The notes beneath the pieces were generated by a model that saw only the letters and a list, made by a program, of their open reading frames with translations, was not told where the DNA came from and searched no databases. A program made the position numbers and the translations under genes. Positions 28,085-39,182 of a stretch of DNA of 53,805 nucleotides are shown here, one piece after another. Every line of letters begins with the position of its first letter. The first letter of the stretch is position 1. This DNA comes from an uncultured Acholeplasmatales bacterium (GTDB lineage Bacteria; Bacillota_I; Bacilli_A; Acholeplasmatales; UBA5453). The DNA lies in contig CAKMJY010000010.1 of the NCBI GenBank assembly GCA_927433595.1, forward strand, positions 1 to 53,805. Reading direction: 5' to 3'.

Positions 28085-30541
28085 TTATATAAATAAGTTA
28101 TGGTTTGCAGATTGTGTATCGCCTAAGTAAGTTGCTACGCCGGCAATTTCAATGCCGTCGATTAACTCTTCTTCTTTAATACCCATAATGTCCATTGACA
28201 TGGCACATGCGGTGACTTTAACACCCATATCCATGGCTTGTTTCATTAAGGTTTGTAATGAATCTACATTCTTTTTCTTCATGATTGAGCGGATCATCTT
28301 AGGACCCATGCCCATCATATTCATCTTCGAAATCGGTAACTTATCTGTCCCTCTTGGCATCATGAAGCCAAACATTTTTTCGATGAACGATTTTTTCACT
28401 TTAACACGTTTTGGTTTTCTTAGGATGTTTAAACCCCAGAATGTAAAGAATAATGAGACATCTTTACCCATTGATTTAGCACCATTTGCGATGATAAATG
28501 CAGCAATTGCTTTATCTAAGTCTTCTGAGAACACGACAATGGTTGAGCCATTTTGAGTCGTTGTTTTCGTTTCTACTTGTTTTTTACCTTTTTGAATGTG
28601 TGCGGTAATGACTTTATTTTCTTTGTTTAGATCCAATAAAGCATTGCCTGTTTTTTCTGCCCATGTTTTGATGTCTTTCATGAACCCTGGATCAGACGCC
28701 TTCACTTCTAAGATGTCACCTTCATGCATGGTTTCCATGTTTTTATAGACTTGAACAATTGGACCTGGACATTGTAAACCACATGCATCTACAACCACTT
28801 TTGCAGGTTTGTAGTTAGATGGTTTTTCTTCTGTTTTGGTTTTAATTGGGTCTCCCAAATCATTGACTGGGAAGAAACATACTTCACTACCATTAGAATC
28901 AAATACGCATGAGAATGATTTAAAACCACCCTCTAGGTTTTTAACTTTAAAGCCATGTTGTTTTAAGATACGTTCAGCTGTGTAACCTCTCGTACCGACT
29001 TGGCAATATACGTAGATGGTTTCTTCTTTAGGTAATTCGGATAATCGACTTCTAAGTTCAGTCAGTGGAATGTGGACAGAACCTTGAAGGTAATTAACGG
29101 TTACTTCTGGGTTTTCTCTAATATCTAAGATATATGCACCTTTAGATGCTAATTCTTGAATTTCTAGCCATGTGACCCCATCAGTCATACCTTTTATCTT
29201 ATTTTCTGCCACATAGCCAACCATGTTGACTGGGTCTTTGGCAGAAGAGAATGGTGGTGCATACGCAAAATCAATGTTCTTTAAATCGGTAATCTTCATT
29301 TTTGCATACATTGCGGTTGCCAGTACGTCAACGCGTTTGTCGACGCCATCGCCGCCAATCGCTTGAACCCCATAAATCATTTCTGTTTGTGGGTTATAAA
29401 GGACCTTCATTGAAATGGATTCACTACCTGGGTAGTAACTTGCATGTGAACTTGGGTGAATATAAAGTTTGTCATAAGTCATATTAAGACTCTTAAGCAT
29501 TTTTTCTGATAGACCGGATGATCCAACTGTCTTATCAAATATTTTCGCAACACTGGTTGCTAAAGTGCCTGTATAAGCTTCTTGGATACCACAAATGTGG
29601 TTTGCAACAATTCTACCTTGTCTATTAGCAGGACCTGCAAGTGCTGCTAACATATGTTGTTCTGAGATCACGTGTTTAACTTCAACCACATCGCCAATGG
29701 CATAGATGTCAGGATTAGACGTTAACATGTATTCATTAACGGCTACTGCACCTCTTTGTGTTAATGTTAAACCGGCATTTTTCGCTAATACATTATCTGG
29801 TTTAACCCCAATAGCGAAAATGATTAAATCTGTATCCACAACAGTACCACTGGATAATTGAATACGGTTACCCGCTTGTTCAAATGATTTAACGCCATCA
29901 TTTAAGATGAGGTTAACTCCATTGTCTGCAATGGTTTGATGAATGATTTGAGCCATCTCGTAATCAAACATACCCATGACTTGTGGTGCCATTTCGATTA
30001 AAGTGACTTGAATGCCTAGGTGTGCTAGGTTTTCCATCATTTCAATCCCGATGAACCCACCACCGATGACGGCTGCTTTCTTCGGTTGATTTTTCTCAAT
30101 GTAAGCTTTGATTTCATCCATATCTGGGATATTTCTAAGGGTAAATAAATTCTTTGCCTCAGCGATACCTGGAATTGGCGGCTTAATTGGTTGTGATCCG
30201 GTTGAAATTACGACCTTATCGTAAGTCTCTGTATACGTTTTGCCAGTCCTTAAATCTGTTACTTGGACTTTCTTACTAGCTGTATCAATGGCTGTCACTT
30301 CTGTTAAGTTACGGACATCGATGTTGAATTTTGCGTGCATGTCCTCTACGGTTTGCACGACTAATGCGTCTCTGGATTCAATCACACCACCAATATGGTA
30401 TGGTAATCCACAGTTTGCAAATGAAATGTATTCGCCTCGTTCGAAAAGGATGATGTCAGCGAATTCATCTAATCTGCGTAATCTAGCTGCTGTAGTGGCC
30501 CCACCTGCGACGCCACCAATAATGAGAATTTTGTTCGACAT
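28085..30541 (-). CDS. CoA-disulfide reductase-type FAD oxidoreductase fused to rhodanese, TusA/SirA and DsrE-like domains
   Basis: About 818 aa from internal ATG with GGAGGAG SD; IIGGVAGGATTAARLRRL, ISFANCGLPYHIGG active-site Cys, rhodanese CQVGTRGYTAERIL, TusA VVDACGLQCPGPIVQVYKNM, C-terminal DsrE-like domain. Confidence 0.93.
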   Translation of the reverse strand: MSNKILIIGGVAGGATTAARLRRLDEFADIILFERGEYISFANCGLPYHIGGVIESRDALVVQTVEDMHAKFNIDVRNLTEVTAIDTASKKVQVTDLRTGKTYTETYDKVVISTGSQPIKPPIPGIAEAKNLFTLRNIPDMDEIKAYIEKNQPKKAAVIGGGFIGIEMMENLAHLGIQVTLIEMAPQVMGMFDYEMAQIIHQTIADNGVNLILNDGVKSFEQAGNRIQLSSGTVVDTDLIIFAIGVKPDNVLAKNAGLTLTQRGAVAVNEYMLTSNPDIYAIGDVVEVKHVISEQHMLAALAGPANRQGRIVANHICGIQEAYTGTLATSVAKIFDKTVGSSGLSEKMLKSLNMTYDKLYIHPSSHASYYPGSESISMKVLYNPQTEMIYGVQAIGGDGVDKRVDVLATAMYAKMKITDLKNIDFAYAPPFSSAKDPVNMVGYVAENKIKGMTDGVTWLEIQELASKGAYILDIRENPEVTVNYLQGSVHIPLTELRSRLSELPKEETIYVYCQVGTRGYTAERILKQHGFKVKNLEGGFKSFSCVFDSNGSEVCFFPVNDLGDPIKTKTEEKPSNYKPAKVVVDACGLQCPGPIVQVYKNMETMHEGDILEVKASDPGFMKDIKTWAEKTGNALLDLNKENKVITAHIQKGKKQVETKTTTQNGSTIVVFSEDLDKAIAAFIIANGAKSMGKDVSLFFTFWGLNILRKPKRVKVKKSFIEKMFGFMMPRGTDKLPISKMNMMGMGPKMIRSIMKKKNVDSLQTLMKQAMDMGVKVTACAMSMDIMGIKEEELIDGIEIAGVATYLGDTQSANHNLFI

Positions 30542-30560
30542 AATAGACTCCTCCGAAAAC

Positions 30561-30589
30561 AATATACGCCTATATGAAAAAGATGTCAA
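30561..30589 (-). promoter_or_regulatory. Promoter TTGACA-N17-TATATT for the oxidoreductase fusion
   Basis: -35 (minus TTGACA) 30584-30589, -10 30561-30566, 17-nt spacer. Confidence 0.7.
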
Positions 30590-30599
30590 TAAATTGACA
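30584..30599. promoter_or_regulatory. Inverted repeat TGTCAAT-AA-ATTGACA overlapping the -35
   Basis: 7-bp perfect arms. Confidence 0.5.
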
Positions 30600-30622
30600 C
30601 CATTTTTTGTAAATGAAAACAG

Positions 30623-32608
30623 TTACTTTATTTGTGAACGGTAAATGTTTGCGTAAACGCCATTTTTTTCGAGTAAAGTTCCGTGATTGCCTTCTTCTAC
30701 TTTGAAGCCATTTTCTAATACCACAATCTTGTCTGCATGCTTGATGGTGGATAGCCTATGGGCGATGACAATCATGGTTCTACCCACCTTGACTTTATCA
30801 AGGGCTTGTTGAATCATGGTTTCTGTTTCTGTATCAATATTGGCAGTTGCTTCATCCATGATTAAGATGGCAGGGTCATGTAACACAGCTCTGGCAAAAG
30901 AGATGATTTGTTTTTCACCAACTGAGAAGTTTCCGCCGCCTCTAGAAACATCGTGTAAGACACCTTTATCGAGTTTATCCAGTAATTTAGACCCACCAAT
31001 ATCTCTAATGGTTTGTTCAACTAAGGCATCTGAGACATCTAGACCAAACTTCACATTATCGGCGATGGTGCCTTTGAATAAGACTGGGTCTTGAAGGATG
31101 ATGCCAACGTGTTTTCGATAACTTCTTTTTGAATGGGTTTTGATATCCACACCATCTACTAAAATCCTACCCATGTCAGTATCTTTGATATCATAAAAGC
31201 GTAATAACAAGCTCATCAATGACGTTTTACCTGAACCAGTGTGACCAACCAGGCCAACCATTTGGCCAGGTTCTATATTTAAGTTAATGCCCTTTAAAAC
31301 GGGGTTATTCAGGTTATATGAGAACCAAACATTTTCAAATTCTATTTCTCCATTGAAACGTTCAACATCCGTAAAACTACCATCTTCTTGTTCACCATCG
31401 ATGATTTTGAATATGCGATCGGTTCTCACAATGGCGTGTTGCAGGTTACCAATTTCTCTAAATAATGTCCCAACTGGTTCGATGAGTCTTGTTAAGTAGT
31501 CGTTATAGGCATAAATAATCCCTACTGACACCACAAAGCCTGAAACGGATAAATAACTTTGGCCAAAATAAAGGATAATCGATGCGGTGACGAGTTGTCC
31601 TATCAATCGAATCATGTTCCAACCAATCGTTAAGTGCAATCTGGTTTCTTTTAGTTTTTCTTTGACATACTCATCGGATAAATCATTGAACTTATCTTCA
31701 GTTTGTTTTTGGAAGTTAAAAATTTGTAAAACAGATATCCCATTAATAATCTCATTCAATTGGGCTGTAATGAGTGAACTTTGTTCATTCACTTTAACCG
31801 CAATCTTGGTTAATTTCTTAATGAAATAACGCAACCAAATGTAGACGAATGGGAATACGACAAATGTCATCAATGCCAAAGTAGGATCTAAGTAAAACAT
31901 CCCGATATAGGCAAAGACCACGGCCATACTGGCATTAATCAATAAGTTCATGATGGTAGAAAACAAATTCATCATCCCTCCGACATCATTGATAACGCGG
32001 TTGGCGATTTTACCTGCTGGTTCTGATTCAAAATAGGTCATCGGCATACGTTGTAAGGATGCGATGGCATCTAATCTAGCATCTCTAACCATATTGACGT
32101 TGATCATCATGGTTGTGATACGTTGAATGTAGGTGAAAACGATTTGTAAAATGAACCTTAAGAATAACAGTAATATGAGTATCACTAATGGTTTTACAAA
32201 TGGCTGATAAAATGAGATAACCTCACTTTTCGTCATTCTTGTCACATCGTATTGGTATATATCGCCATCTAATGTTTCGATGGTTAGTGTATTACCAGAA
32301 AGTGATTTATTACCCATTTCTACCACATCTAATGTGAAATAATATTTACCCTCATAAATGACGATAGATGCTTTCCCTAAGCCAGTATCTTCTGTTGTAT
32401 ACGATACGCCATCAAATACTTGATTGGTTTCGGTTGGACTTTCATACCAAGTATCTTCGATGCCCACTAAATAGTCATCCAATATGGTTTTGACAATCAG
32501 TGGTGCAAGCAACCCTAATATTTGAACAATGATCATCGCGAAGATGGTAATCGTTAATAATTTCTTGTATCTGGCGATATAACGCCATACTTTTTTCATC
32601 GCTTTCAT
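30623..32608 (-). CDS. ABC exporter half-transporter with extracellular insertion (BmrD/LmrD-like)
   Basis: 661 aa; Walker A GHTGSGKTS, Walker B AILIMDEATANID; about 100 aa non-TM insertion between TM1 and TM2. Confidence 0.92.
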   Translation of the reverse strand: MKAMKKVWRYIARYKKLLTITIFAMIIVQILGLLAPLIVKTILDDYLVGIEDTWYESPTETNQVFDGVSYTTEDTGLGKASIVIYEGKYYFTLDVVEMGNKSLSGNTLTIETLDGDIYQYDVTRMTKSEVISFYQPFVKPLVILILLLFLRFILQIVFTYIQRITTMMINVNMVRDARLDAIASLQRMPMTYFESEPAGKIANRVINDVGGMMNLFSTIMNLLINASMAVVFAYIGMFYLDPTLALMTFVVFPFVYIWLRYFIKKLTKIAVKVNEQSSLITAQLNEIINGISVLQIFNFQKQTEDKFNDLSDEYVKEKLKETRLHLTIGWNMIRLIGQLVTASIILYFGQSYLSVSGFVVSVGIIYAYNDYLTRLIEPVGTLFREIGNLQHAIVRTDRIFKIIDGEQEDGSFTDVERFNGEIEFENVWFSYNLNNPVLKGINLNIEPGQMVGLVGHTGSGKTSLMSLLLRFYDIKDTDMGRILVDGVDIKTHSKRSYRKHVGIILQDPVLFKGTIADNVKFGLDVSDALVEQTIRDIGGSKLLDKLDKGVLHDVSRGGGNFSVGEKQIISFARAVLHDPAILIMDEATANIDTETETMIQQALDKVKVGRTMIVIAHRLSTIKHADKIVVLENGFKVEEGNHGTLLEKNGVYANIYRSQIK

Positions 32609-32613
32609 AATGA

Positions 32614-34347
32614 TTACCTCATCGTCATTTGTTCTACAAATTGGATTTTATACCAACCATCTTCGTTGATCAGTTGGTCATGTTTACCTTGTTGCGTGAT
32701 TTTGCCACCTTGTAGTACCAATATAATATCTGCATCTTTGATGGCACTAAAGCGGTGCGCAACAATGATGTTTGTTTTGTTTTCTCTAAATGCTTTTAAA
32801 TGTTTGATGATGTTGTCTTCTGTTTTCGCATCCACAGCCGATAATGAATCATCTAATATTAAGATTTCAGGGTCCTTAATCAATGCTCTTGCAATGGATA
32901 AACGTTGTTTTTGTCCACCTGATAAGGATACCCCTGACTCACCAACCATTGTGTGCATCCCATTTTGTAAGAATAATAAATCCTTCTCAAAGTCAGCAAT
33001 TTTAACGGCTTTATCAAGTTGTTCGATTGAAGCTTTTGGATTACCTATCAAGATGTTTTCATCCACTTGACGCCTAAATAGGATATGTGCCTGAGGTACA
33101 TAACCAACGATTTGACGGATGTGTTCAATCTTATAGTTTTGAATCGATTTACCATCGATTAAAATCTCGCCTTCTGTGACGTTAAATTCTCTTAATAGTT
33201 GTCGAATAAGCGTGGATTTGCCTGACCCTGTTGGCCCAACAATACCGATGGTTTGGCCTTTTTTAATGGTCAAATTGATGTCTTTGATGACTGGTGCAGA
33301 ATCAAATGGATATTGGAATGTGACATTTTTAAACGTCAATTCATTAAATGATACGATTGGCAAGGAATTCACTTCATCAAAGACTGTTGGGGTTTGTTTC
33401 ATGATTTCATCAAATCTGTCCACTGAGATAGTCGCATTATTGATTTGTGTAAATATCCCGCCAATGGATGTGATTGGGCCATATAACAAACCAATATAAG
33501 AAACAAACGTGATTAAGCCACCTAAAGTCATTTCTTGCATGATGATATAGTAAACACCAAAGCCAAACGCGAGGATATAACTGATCCCGTAGATGATTTC
33601 AAATAATGGGTTAAACCAGTTTTCATATTTTACGATATAACGCCAAGATTCAATGTCTCTAATGACGGCTTTCTTTTGGCGTTCTAAATCGTTTTCTTCT
33701 TGTACATAAGCCCTTATCGTTTTTTGACCTTCAACTGACTCTAGGATCTTTTCAGTCATTTCAGCGTATATTTCACGGTGTATTTTGACGTATTTACGTT
33801 TCTTGTTACGAATCATGTTTAAAATTGTGATCCCTACAGGCATGATTGCAACACTGATTAGCGTGAGTTTCCAACTGATGGTAACACTCATGATGCCAAT
33901 CGCAAACAATATCAAACCAATATTAAAGATAATGCCTTCAAGTAAGGAGGTGGCAGCCATCGTAATGGCATCTAAGTCGTTCGTGACACGGGCGATTAAG
34001 TCACCTTTTTCATATTGTTCATAAAACTTAGAATCGAGTTCAAACAAGTGATTCAAATACTTCTTTCTAAGCTTGAATGCCAATTTTTGACCTTCTACGT
34101 TGACTAAATAGTTATAAACCATGGAGAAAAAATACCTTGAAATGGGTAGTAGTATTAGCGCACCAACCAAATAGAATAGTGTCTGAGCGTTTAACCCACC
34201 AGATACAATTGTATCAATGGCTAACCCCAACACTTTCGCAGGTAGTAACGATATTAAAGCAATCATCAACAGTAAGAACAGTAAGAGTGTGTACATCTTC
34301 TTTTCTTCTTTAATGAACCAACCGATTTTTTTGATAATATTCCCCAT
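32614..34347 (-). CDS. ABC exporter half-transporter (BmrC/LmrC-like)
   Basis: 577 aa; Walker A GPTGSGKST, signature LSGGQKQR, Walker B EILILDDSLSAVD (Asp instead of Glu). Confidence 0.93.
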   Translation of the reverse strand: MGNIIKKIGWFIKEEKKMYTLLLFLLLMIALISLLPAKVLGLAIDTIVSGGLNAQTLFYLVGALILLPISRYFFSMVYNYLVNVEGQKLAFKLRKKYLNHLFELDSKFYEQYEKGDLIARVTNDLDAITMAATSLLEGIIFNIGLILFAIGIMSVTISWKLTLISVAIMPVGITILNMIRNKKRKYVKIHREIYAEMTEKILESVEGQKTIRAYVQEENDLERQKKAVIRDIESWRYIVKYENWFNPLFEIIYGISYILAFGFGVYYIIMQEMTLGGLITFVSYIGLLYGPITSIGGIFTQINNATISVDRFDEIMKQTPTVFDEVNSLPIVSFNELTFKNVTFQYPFDSAPVIKDINLTIKKGQTIGIVGPTGSGKSTLIRQLLREFNVTEGEILIDGKSIQNYKIEHIRQIVGYVPQAHILFRRQVDENILIGNPKASIEQLDKAVKIADFEKDLLFLQNGMHTMVGESGVSLSGGQKQRLSIARALIKDPEILILDDSLSAVDAKTEDNIIKHLKAFRENKTNIIVAHRFSAIKDADIILVLQGGKITQQGKHDQLINEDGWYKIQFVEQMTMR

Positions 34348-34494
34348 AAAATAGCTCCTATAAAAACAATGTCATGCCTATTATACGCCGAAACCATTAA
34401 GGATTCTATAGGATATGCTGAATAATTTTGTCTTTTGTTGTAAACAAGTTCTAATTTCTAAGACGGTTATGACACAATTGAGGTTGCCTAAAAA

Positions 34495-34508
34495 TGAAAA
34501 CGGTTACA
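34495..34508. promoter_or_regulatory. cre-like site TGAAAACGGTTACA
   Basis: 14/14 match to TGWAANCGNTNWCA, about 90 nt upstream of the GGDEF gene. Confidence 0.5.
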
Positions 34509-34596
34509 AGTACTAATTACAGATAAATTCTACTAAAATGGACGTTTCTTCTTTATAATGAACATGATGTATGATACTATATGTTTGCAATGATTC

Positions 34597-35532
34597 GTGG
34601 GAGAATTTATGATTGACGTAAAGAAAAAAGTCTTTTTAGAAGAGACTTATAACTTAAATTTACTAGATGACGTTATTTTTAAGGATGACAAACAAGTATC
34701 CTTTTTTATTGATGTGAATAAAAGACCATTTCACGCTCATATCATCAGTGGTAACCTAAATCTGATTTCGTTACCAAACCAGGATGTTTTTACAACAGAT
34801 GAACTACTAAGTTTTGTCGATGAAGACAACTTATTAGCTGAAGTGGAAGGTAAATACAACTTCATTGAAGGCATCCGAAAAAAATTCAATACATTTAAAA
34901 CTGAATTATACTTATTTATTCCAATCAAACGTGACACAACACCACTATGGCTTTATGTTAGCCTTAAGCGAGTCACCATCAATCACAATCACTTGGTATA
35001 TGGCCATGTCGTTAGAGTGTATGAAAATACGCCGGTTGAGATCATTCATTATCAAAAAACATACCAAGACCCATTAACCAAACTTTTTACCAGAGAAACT
35101 TTAAAAATGCATATGGAAAACTTGTCTTCCGCTAGTCGTGCGTACGTGATGTATCTAGATATCGATCGTTTTAAACGCATTAACGATAAATTCGGTCATC
35201 AAGCAGGCGATCAATTCTTAATTGATATTGCCAATCATTTTATTAGTAAGTGGGAATATAACGTCCTTTATTACCGACTAGGTGGGGATGAATTCTTCGT
35301 TTATTGTTACGATCATGACCGACATCAAGTAGAATCACGTGCCCAACAACTCATTTCTGAAATTGAACAGCTGAATGACATTTCAAAAGCTGTCAATGTG
35401 AGTGTATCTGTTGGCATTGTTGAAATCACACATGAAAACAAAGGCTATCACAACTTACTTAATCTAGGTGACCAAACGATGTATATTTCTAAGTCTCGTG
35501 GTCCAGGTAACTACACGTTCTATCAAAAATAA
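34597..35532 (+). CDS. GGDEF-domain protein, probable diguanylate cyclase
   Basis: 311 aa; YLDIDRFKRINDKFGHQAGD and intact RLGGDEFFVY; no TM evident. Confidence 0.95.
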   Translation: MGEFMIDVKKKVFLEETYNLNLLDDVIFKDDKQVSFFIDVNKRPFHAHIISGNLNLISLPNQDVFTTDELLSFVDEDNLLAEVEGKYNFIEGIRKKFNTFKTELYLFIPIKRDTTPLWLYVSLKRVTINHNHLVYGHVVRVYENTPVEIIHYQKTYQDPLTKLFTRETLKMHMENLSSASRAYVMYLDIDRFKRINDKFGHQAGDQFLIDIANHFISKWEYNVLYYRLGGDEFFVYCYDHDRHQVESRAQQLISEIEQLNDISKAVNVSVSVGIVEITHENKGYHNLLNLGDQTMYISKSRGPGNYTFYQK

Positions 35533-35570
35533 AACGGCAACCATCAGTTTTAGACTGATTATGCCGTTTT
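35530..35570. terminator. Bidirectional terminator AAACGGCA..ATCAGT..ACTGAT..TGCCGTTT
   Basis: Two-part stem between convergent genes. Confidence 0.8.
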
Positions 35571-35572
35571 TC

Positions 35573-36376
35573 TTATTTTTTAGAACCGTTTTTGATAGTC
35601 TCATTGACCATTTTCATAACCATTTCACCTAGTTCAGCGGTTGAAATTTGTTCGTATTGTTCTTTATAAATCGGATCATGAATGATGACTTTAATCTTTG
35701 TTCTTCGCCATGGTGCGCGGTATTTGACGTCAGTGGTTCCAATCATTGTAATTGCAACGATTGGTGCTTCTGCTTTTGTCGCAAGTTTATATGCGCCCGC
35801 TTTGATGGCAACCATTTGCTCATCTTCACGATCTTTAATGCCACCTTCAGGGAAAATGGCCATGATCATTCCTTGTTTGATTTGTTCAATGCCTTTTAGG
35901 ATTGATTTTGCTGCTTCACGGTTATTTTCTCTATCGATTTGTATACAACCAAACATTGGCATCCAATTTCTGATGATTGGTAGCTTATAAATGCCTTTTT
36001 TCGCAGCCATGCCAGCAGGTCTATTGATGACTTGATACAAAATGAATGGGTCAGCATACGATTTATGATTGGCATAAATGACATAACCACCTGTTTTTGG
36101 CAGTTTTTCTTTACCTACCACTTTTAAATCGAGTCTCAAAAAGAATATAGATATGAATTTAGCAATACTTCTGATGAAGTAATGTTTGAATTTATTGTCG
36201 ACTTTCGTGTATTTGCCATATGGTAGCATACCAGTCAGTACCAATACCATGGATAGCCACGCGGCAATATACCCAATAATAATCCAAAGTGGTAAATACC
36301 ACAAGGATAAATTGGTATAGCCAGATAACAATCCGGTTACGAGTGCCCATACAACGACGAATATGATTGAAATCAA
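35573..36376 (-). CDS. plsC: 1-acyl-sn-glycerol-3-phosphate acyltransferase family
   Basis: 267 aa; NHKSYADPF (HX4D) and FPEGG motifs. Confidence 0.92.
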   Translation of the reverse strand: MISIIFVVVWALVTGLLSGYTNLSLWYLPLWIIIGYIAAWLSMVLVLTGMLPYGKYTKVDNKFKHYFIRSIAKFISIFFLRLDLKVVGKEKLPKTGGYVIYANHKSYADPFILYQVINRPAGMAAKKGIYKLPIIRNWMPMFGCIQIDRENNREAAKSILKGIEQIKQGMIMAIFPEGGIKDREDEQMVAIKAGAYKLATKAEAPIVAITMIGTTDVKYRAPWRRTKIKVIIHDPIYKEQYEQISTAELGEMVMKMVNETIKNGSKK

Positions 36377-36846
36377 GGTTTCACCTTCTCATATATACTA
36401 AAATTTAGAACATCATCTTTATCTTCACTGATTAACTTAAATCGAGTTAGATCAAACTTTGGAAAGAATACATCACCATCATGGTCTTTATCAATCCACG
36501 TGATGTAGAGTTTATCTGCATATGGTAATGATAACTTATAAATGGTTCTGCCACCAATTACAAATATATCTTTTTCGGTTTCTTTTAAGAACGTATCGAT
36601 ATCTGTTATCTTGGTTGCGCCTTCAAATGTTCTATCTGTGATTGAAGCCACATAAATCTCTTTAAATGGTAATGGTTTTGTTTTATAGTATGATTTTAGA
36701 GAATCATACGTCATATCACCCATTAAAACCGCTTGATTAGCGGTTTTTTCTTTAAAATACATCAAGTCTTTTTTATAATGCCAAGGTAAAATATTGCCTT
36801 TACCGATTAACCAATTTCGGTCCATTGCCCATATTAAATTAATCAT
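36373..36846 (-). CDS. folA: Dihydrofolate reductase
   Basis: 157 aa; [31 protein letters not shown]. Confidence 0.95.
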   Translation of the reverse strand: MINLIWAMDRNWLIGKGNILPWHYKKDLMYFKEKTANQAVLMGDMTYDSLKSYYKTKPLPFKEIYVASITDRTFEGATKITDIDTFLKETEKDIFVIGGRTIYKLSLPYADKLYITWIDKDHDGDVFFPKFDLTRFKLISEDKDDVLNFSIYEKVKP

Positions 36847-37709
36847 ACGGCAACAGCCCCTTTTATTGGTGGGTACGGGTCATAGTTATCTAACACAAAG
36901 TCTTCGTATTTAAATGACTCAATGTCTTTAACATCAGGATTGATACGCATGGATGGCAATGGACGAGGTGTTCTCGTCAACTGTAACTCGATTTGTTCGA
37001 AATGATTCGAATAAATATGCGCGTCGCCAATGGTATGTACAAAGGTACCTGGTTTTAGATTTGTCACTTGTGCTACCATCATTAAAAACAAACTATAAGA
37101 TGCAATATTAAATGGAATGCCTAAGAAAATATCCCCACTGCGTTGATATAGTTGTAAAGATAATTCGCCATTCGCAACATAAAACTGCATGAATGTATGA
37201 CATGGCGGCAATGCCATTTCAGATAGTTCTTTAGGATTCCAAGCAGATAAAATGATGCGTCTGGAGTTTGGTTGGTTCTTAATTTGTTGGATCACTTCTT
37301 TGAGTTGATCAACCCCAGCAAAATTACGCCACTGTGCACCATATACTGGACCTAAATTGCCATGTACGCTCGCAAAAGACGCATCTGCCTTGATTTTCGC
37401 AACAAACTCATCCATGGTTTCGCCTTGGTAATCTTGATGCTTTTTAAACGCTTCATATGGCCATTCATTCCAAATTTTAACATCGTGGTCTACCAAATAC
37501 TTGATATTGGTATCACCAGAAATGAACCATAAAAGCTCATGGATAATGGCTTTTAAATATACTTTTTTGGTCGTTAAAAGGGGGAAACCCTCTTTTAGGT
37601 CAAACCGCATTTGATACCCAAATACACTCTTTGTCCCGGTTTTTGTTCGATCCATTTTCTCTGTGCCATATGCCATGACATGGCGACATAAATCGTGGTA
37701 TTGTTTCAT
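36843..37709 (-). CDS. thyA: Thymidylate synthase
   Basis: 288 aa; [46 protein letters not shown]. Confidence 0.98.
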   Translation of the reverse strand: MKQYHDLCRHVMAYGTEKMDRTKTGTKSVFGYQMRFDLKEGFPLLTTKKVYLKAIIHELLWFISGDTNIKYLVDHDVKIWNEWPYEAFKKHQDYQGETMDEFVAKIKADASFASVHGNLGPVYGAQWRNFAGVDQLKEVIQQIKNQPNSRRIILSAWNPKELSEMALPPCHTFMQFYVANGELSLQLYQRSGDIFLGIPFNIASYSLFLMMVAQVTNLKPGTFVHTIGDAHIYSNHFEQIELQLTRTPRPLPSMRINPDVKDIESFKYEDFVLDNYDPYPPIKGAVAV

Positions 37710-39085
37710 TACTTCGCTAATTCGAGTAGGGCATCTGCATAGATGGCAATACTCATAAAGAAGTCATCTAGGATAATATACTCATCTTTTTGATGAATAT
37801 AAGTTGGTTTACCAGGGAAATGAGGACCAAATGCAACTGAATTTTTCATGGCTCTTGCGAATGTTCCACCGCCAGTTGTCTGAGGTTGAGCATCGATGTC
37901 GCCTGAATATTTAATATATGCTTTCATGAGTTTTTGAACCATTTCTGATTTTGGATCAACATACAGTAATTTTTGATGTTTACCAAGTTCAACTTGTAAC
38001 CCCAATGATTCAAATGCCATGGCAATTTTCTTAATAAATAAATCCGCATCTACACCATTTGGATAACGAGGGTTTAATACAATCTCAAATTGGTTTTGTT
38101 CTAATTTAAAGACACCCGCATTGATTGTGACGCCGCCCATTTCTTCATCATAGTGGTCAACACCGATTTTTTCACCTTTTGGATCGTCTAATAAATACGC
38201 ATTGACTGCATCAATAAACGCATTCGTTAAACCGGATTCATTGAAGAATTGTATTAATAAATAGGCCGCGTTAACGCCTTCTTCAGGCGTAGAGCCGTGC
38301 GCACTCTTACCATCGATTTCAAGGGTTAATAAATCCCCATTGACCGTAGCGGAACCAACATAATGATGGCTTGATAAATACGCTTCAAACTTAGGTTTTA
38401 AGGATAAATCATTTAATACCGCTTGGGCATGATCTGGTACCATATTATCTCTTAAGCCTGAATCAAAACTTAAAAGTGCATTCGGTAAAGTCTTACCTTT
38501 AACGGTTACTTTTAGAATACCTTTTTCGCCGTATGTGAGTGGGAATTCTGAGTCAGGAATAAAACCTGCCACTGGTTGTTCAGGGTAATGTTTGAAATAA
38601 TATTGTACACAACGCCATTGTGTTTCTTCATCTGTACCGATGACTAATTTAATGCGTTTTGATAATGGTACATTTAAATCCTTTAATATCTTCATTGCAT
38701 AATAGGCAGCTAATGTTGGACCTTTGTCGTCTTCAGTGCCTCTACCATACATATTACCATTAGCAATAACGGCGCCATAAGGCGGATAAGTCCAACCTGA
38801 ACCAGCAGGTACGACGTCTAAGTGACCGACCATACCAACATATTCATCTTGGTTACCGTATTCGATATGTCCTGCATAATGATCCGCATTAAGCGTTTGG
38901 AAGCCATCTCTTTTACCTAAATTTAACATGTAGGTTAAGGCATCATCGATACCTTGGCCAAATGGTGCATTCGTACGCTTTGGGTCAAATGTTGTTAATT
39001 CTGAATTAATTTGAATTAGACCAGTTAAGTCCTTCAAAATTGCTTCTTTTCTTTGTTCAACTTCTTTTACAAAATCAATTTTCAT
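37709..39085 (-). CDS. pepV: M20-family dipeptidase, PepV-like
   Basis: 458 aa; [32 protein letters not shown]. Confidence 0.93.
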   Translation of the reverse strand: MKIDFVKEVEQRKEAILKDLTGLIQINSELTTFDPKRTNAPFGQGIDDALTYMLNLGKRDGFQTLNADHYAGHIEYGNQDEYVGMVGHLDVVPAGSGWTYPPYGAVIANGNMYGRGTEDDKGPTLAAYYAMKILKDLNVPLSKRIKLVIGTDEETQWRCVQYYFKHYPEQPVAGFIPDSEFPLTYGEKGILKVTVKGKTLPNALLSFDSGLRDNMVPDHAQAVLNDLSLKPKFEAYLSSHHYVGSATVNGDLLTLEIDGKSAHGSTPEEGVNAAYLLIQFFNESGLTNAFIDAVNAYLLDDPKGEKIGVDHYDEEMGGVTINAGVFKLEQNQFEIVLNPRYPNGVDADLFIKKIAMAFESLGLQVELGKHQKLLYVDPKSEMVQKLMKAYIKYSGDIDAQPQTTGGGTFARAMKNSVAFGPHFPGKPTYIHQKDEYIILDDFFMSIAIYADALLELAK

Positions 39086-39182
39086 ATTATCAACTCCTTT
39101 TTTTATTATATCAATTTATCCTAGATATAACAATGATAAAGACAATTCAAAAAAGATAAATATAACCAAAAGAAAAAGACGC

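Noticed and set aside
28152-28556. 134 aa plus-strand ORF inside the oxidoreductase fusion
   Set aside because: Antisense to the conserved DsrE-like domain; no SD or homology signal.
30542-30589. N-terminal extension MTSFSYRRILFSEESI of the CoADR fusion
   Set aside because: It overlaps the promoter; the ATG at 30541 follows GGAGGAG and begins with the conserved Rossmann motif.
32666-33070. 134 aa plus-strand ORF in the ABC exporter gene
   Set aside because: Antisense to Walker/signature motifs that are clearly coding on the minus strand.
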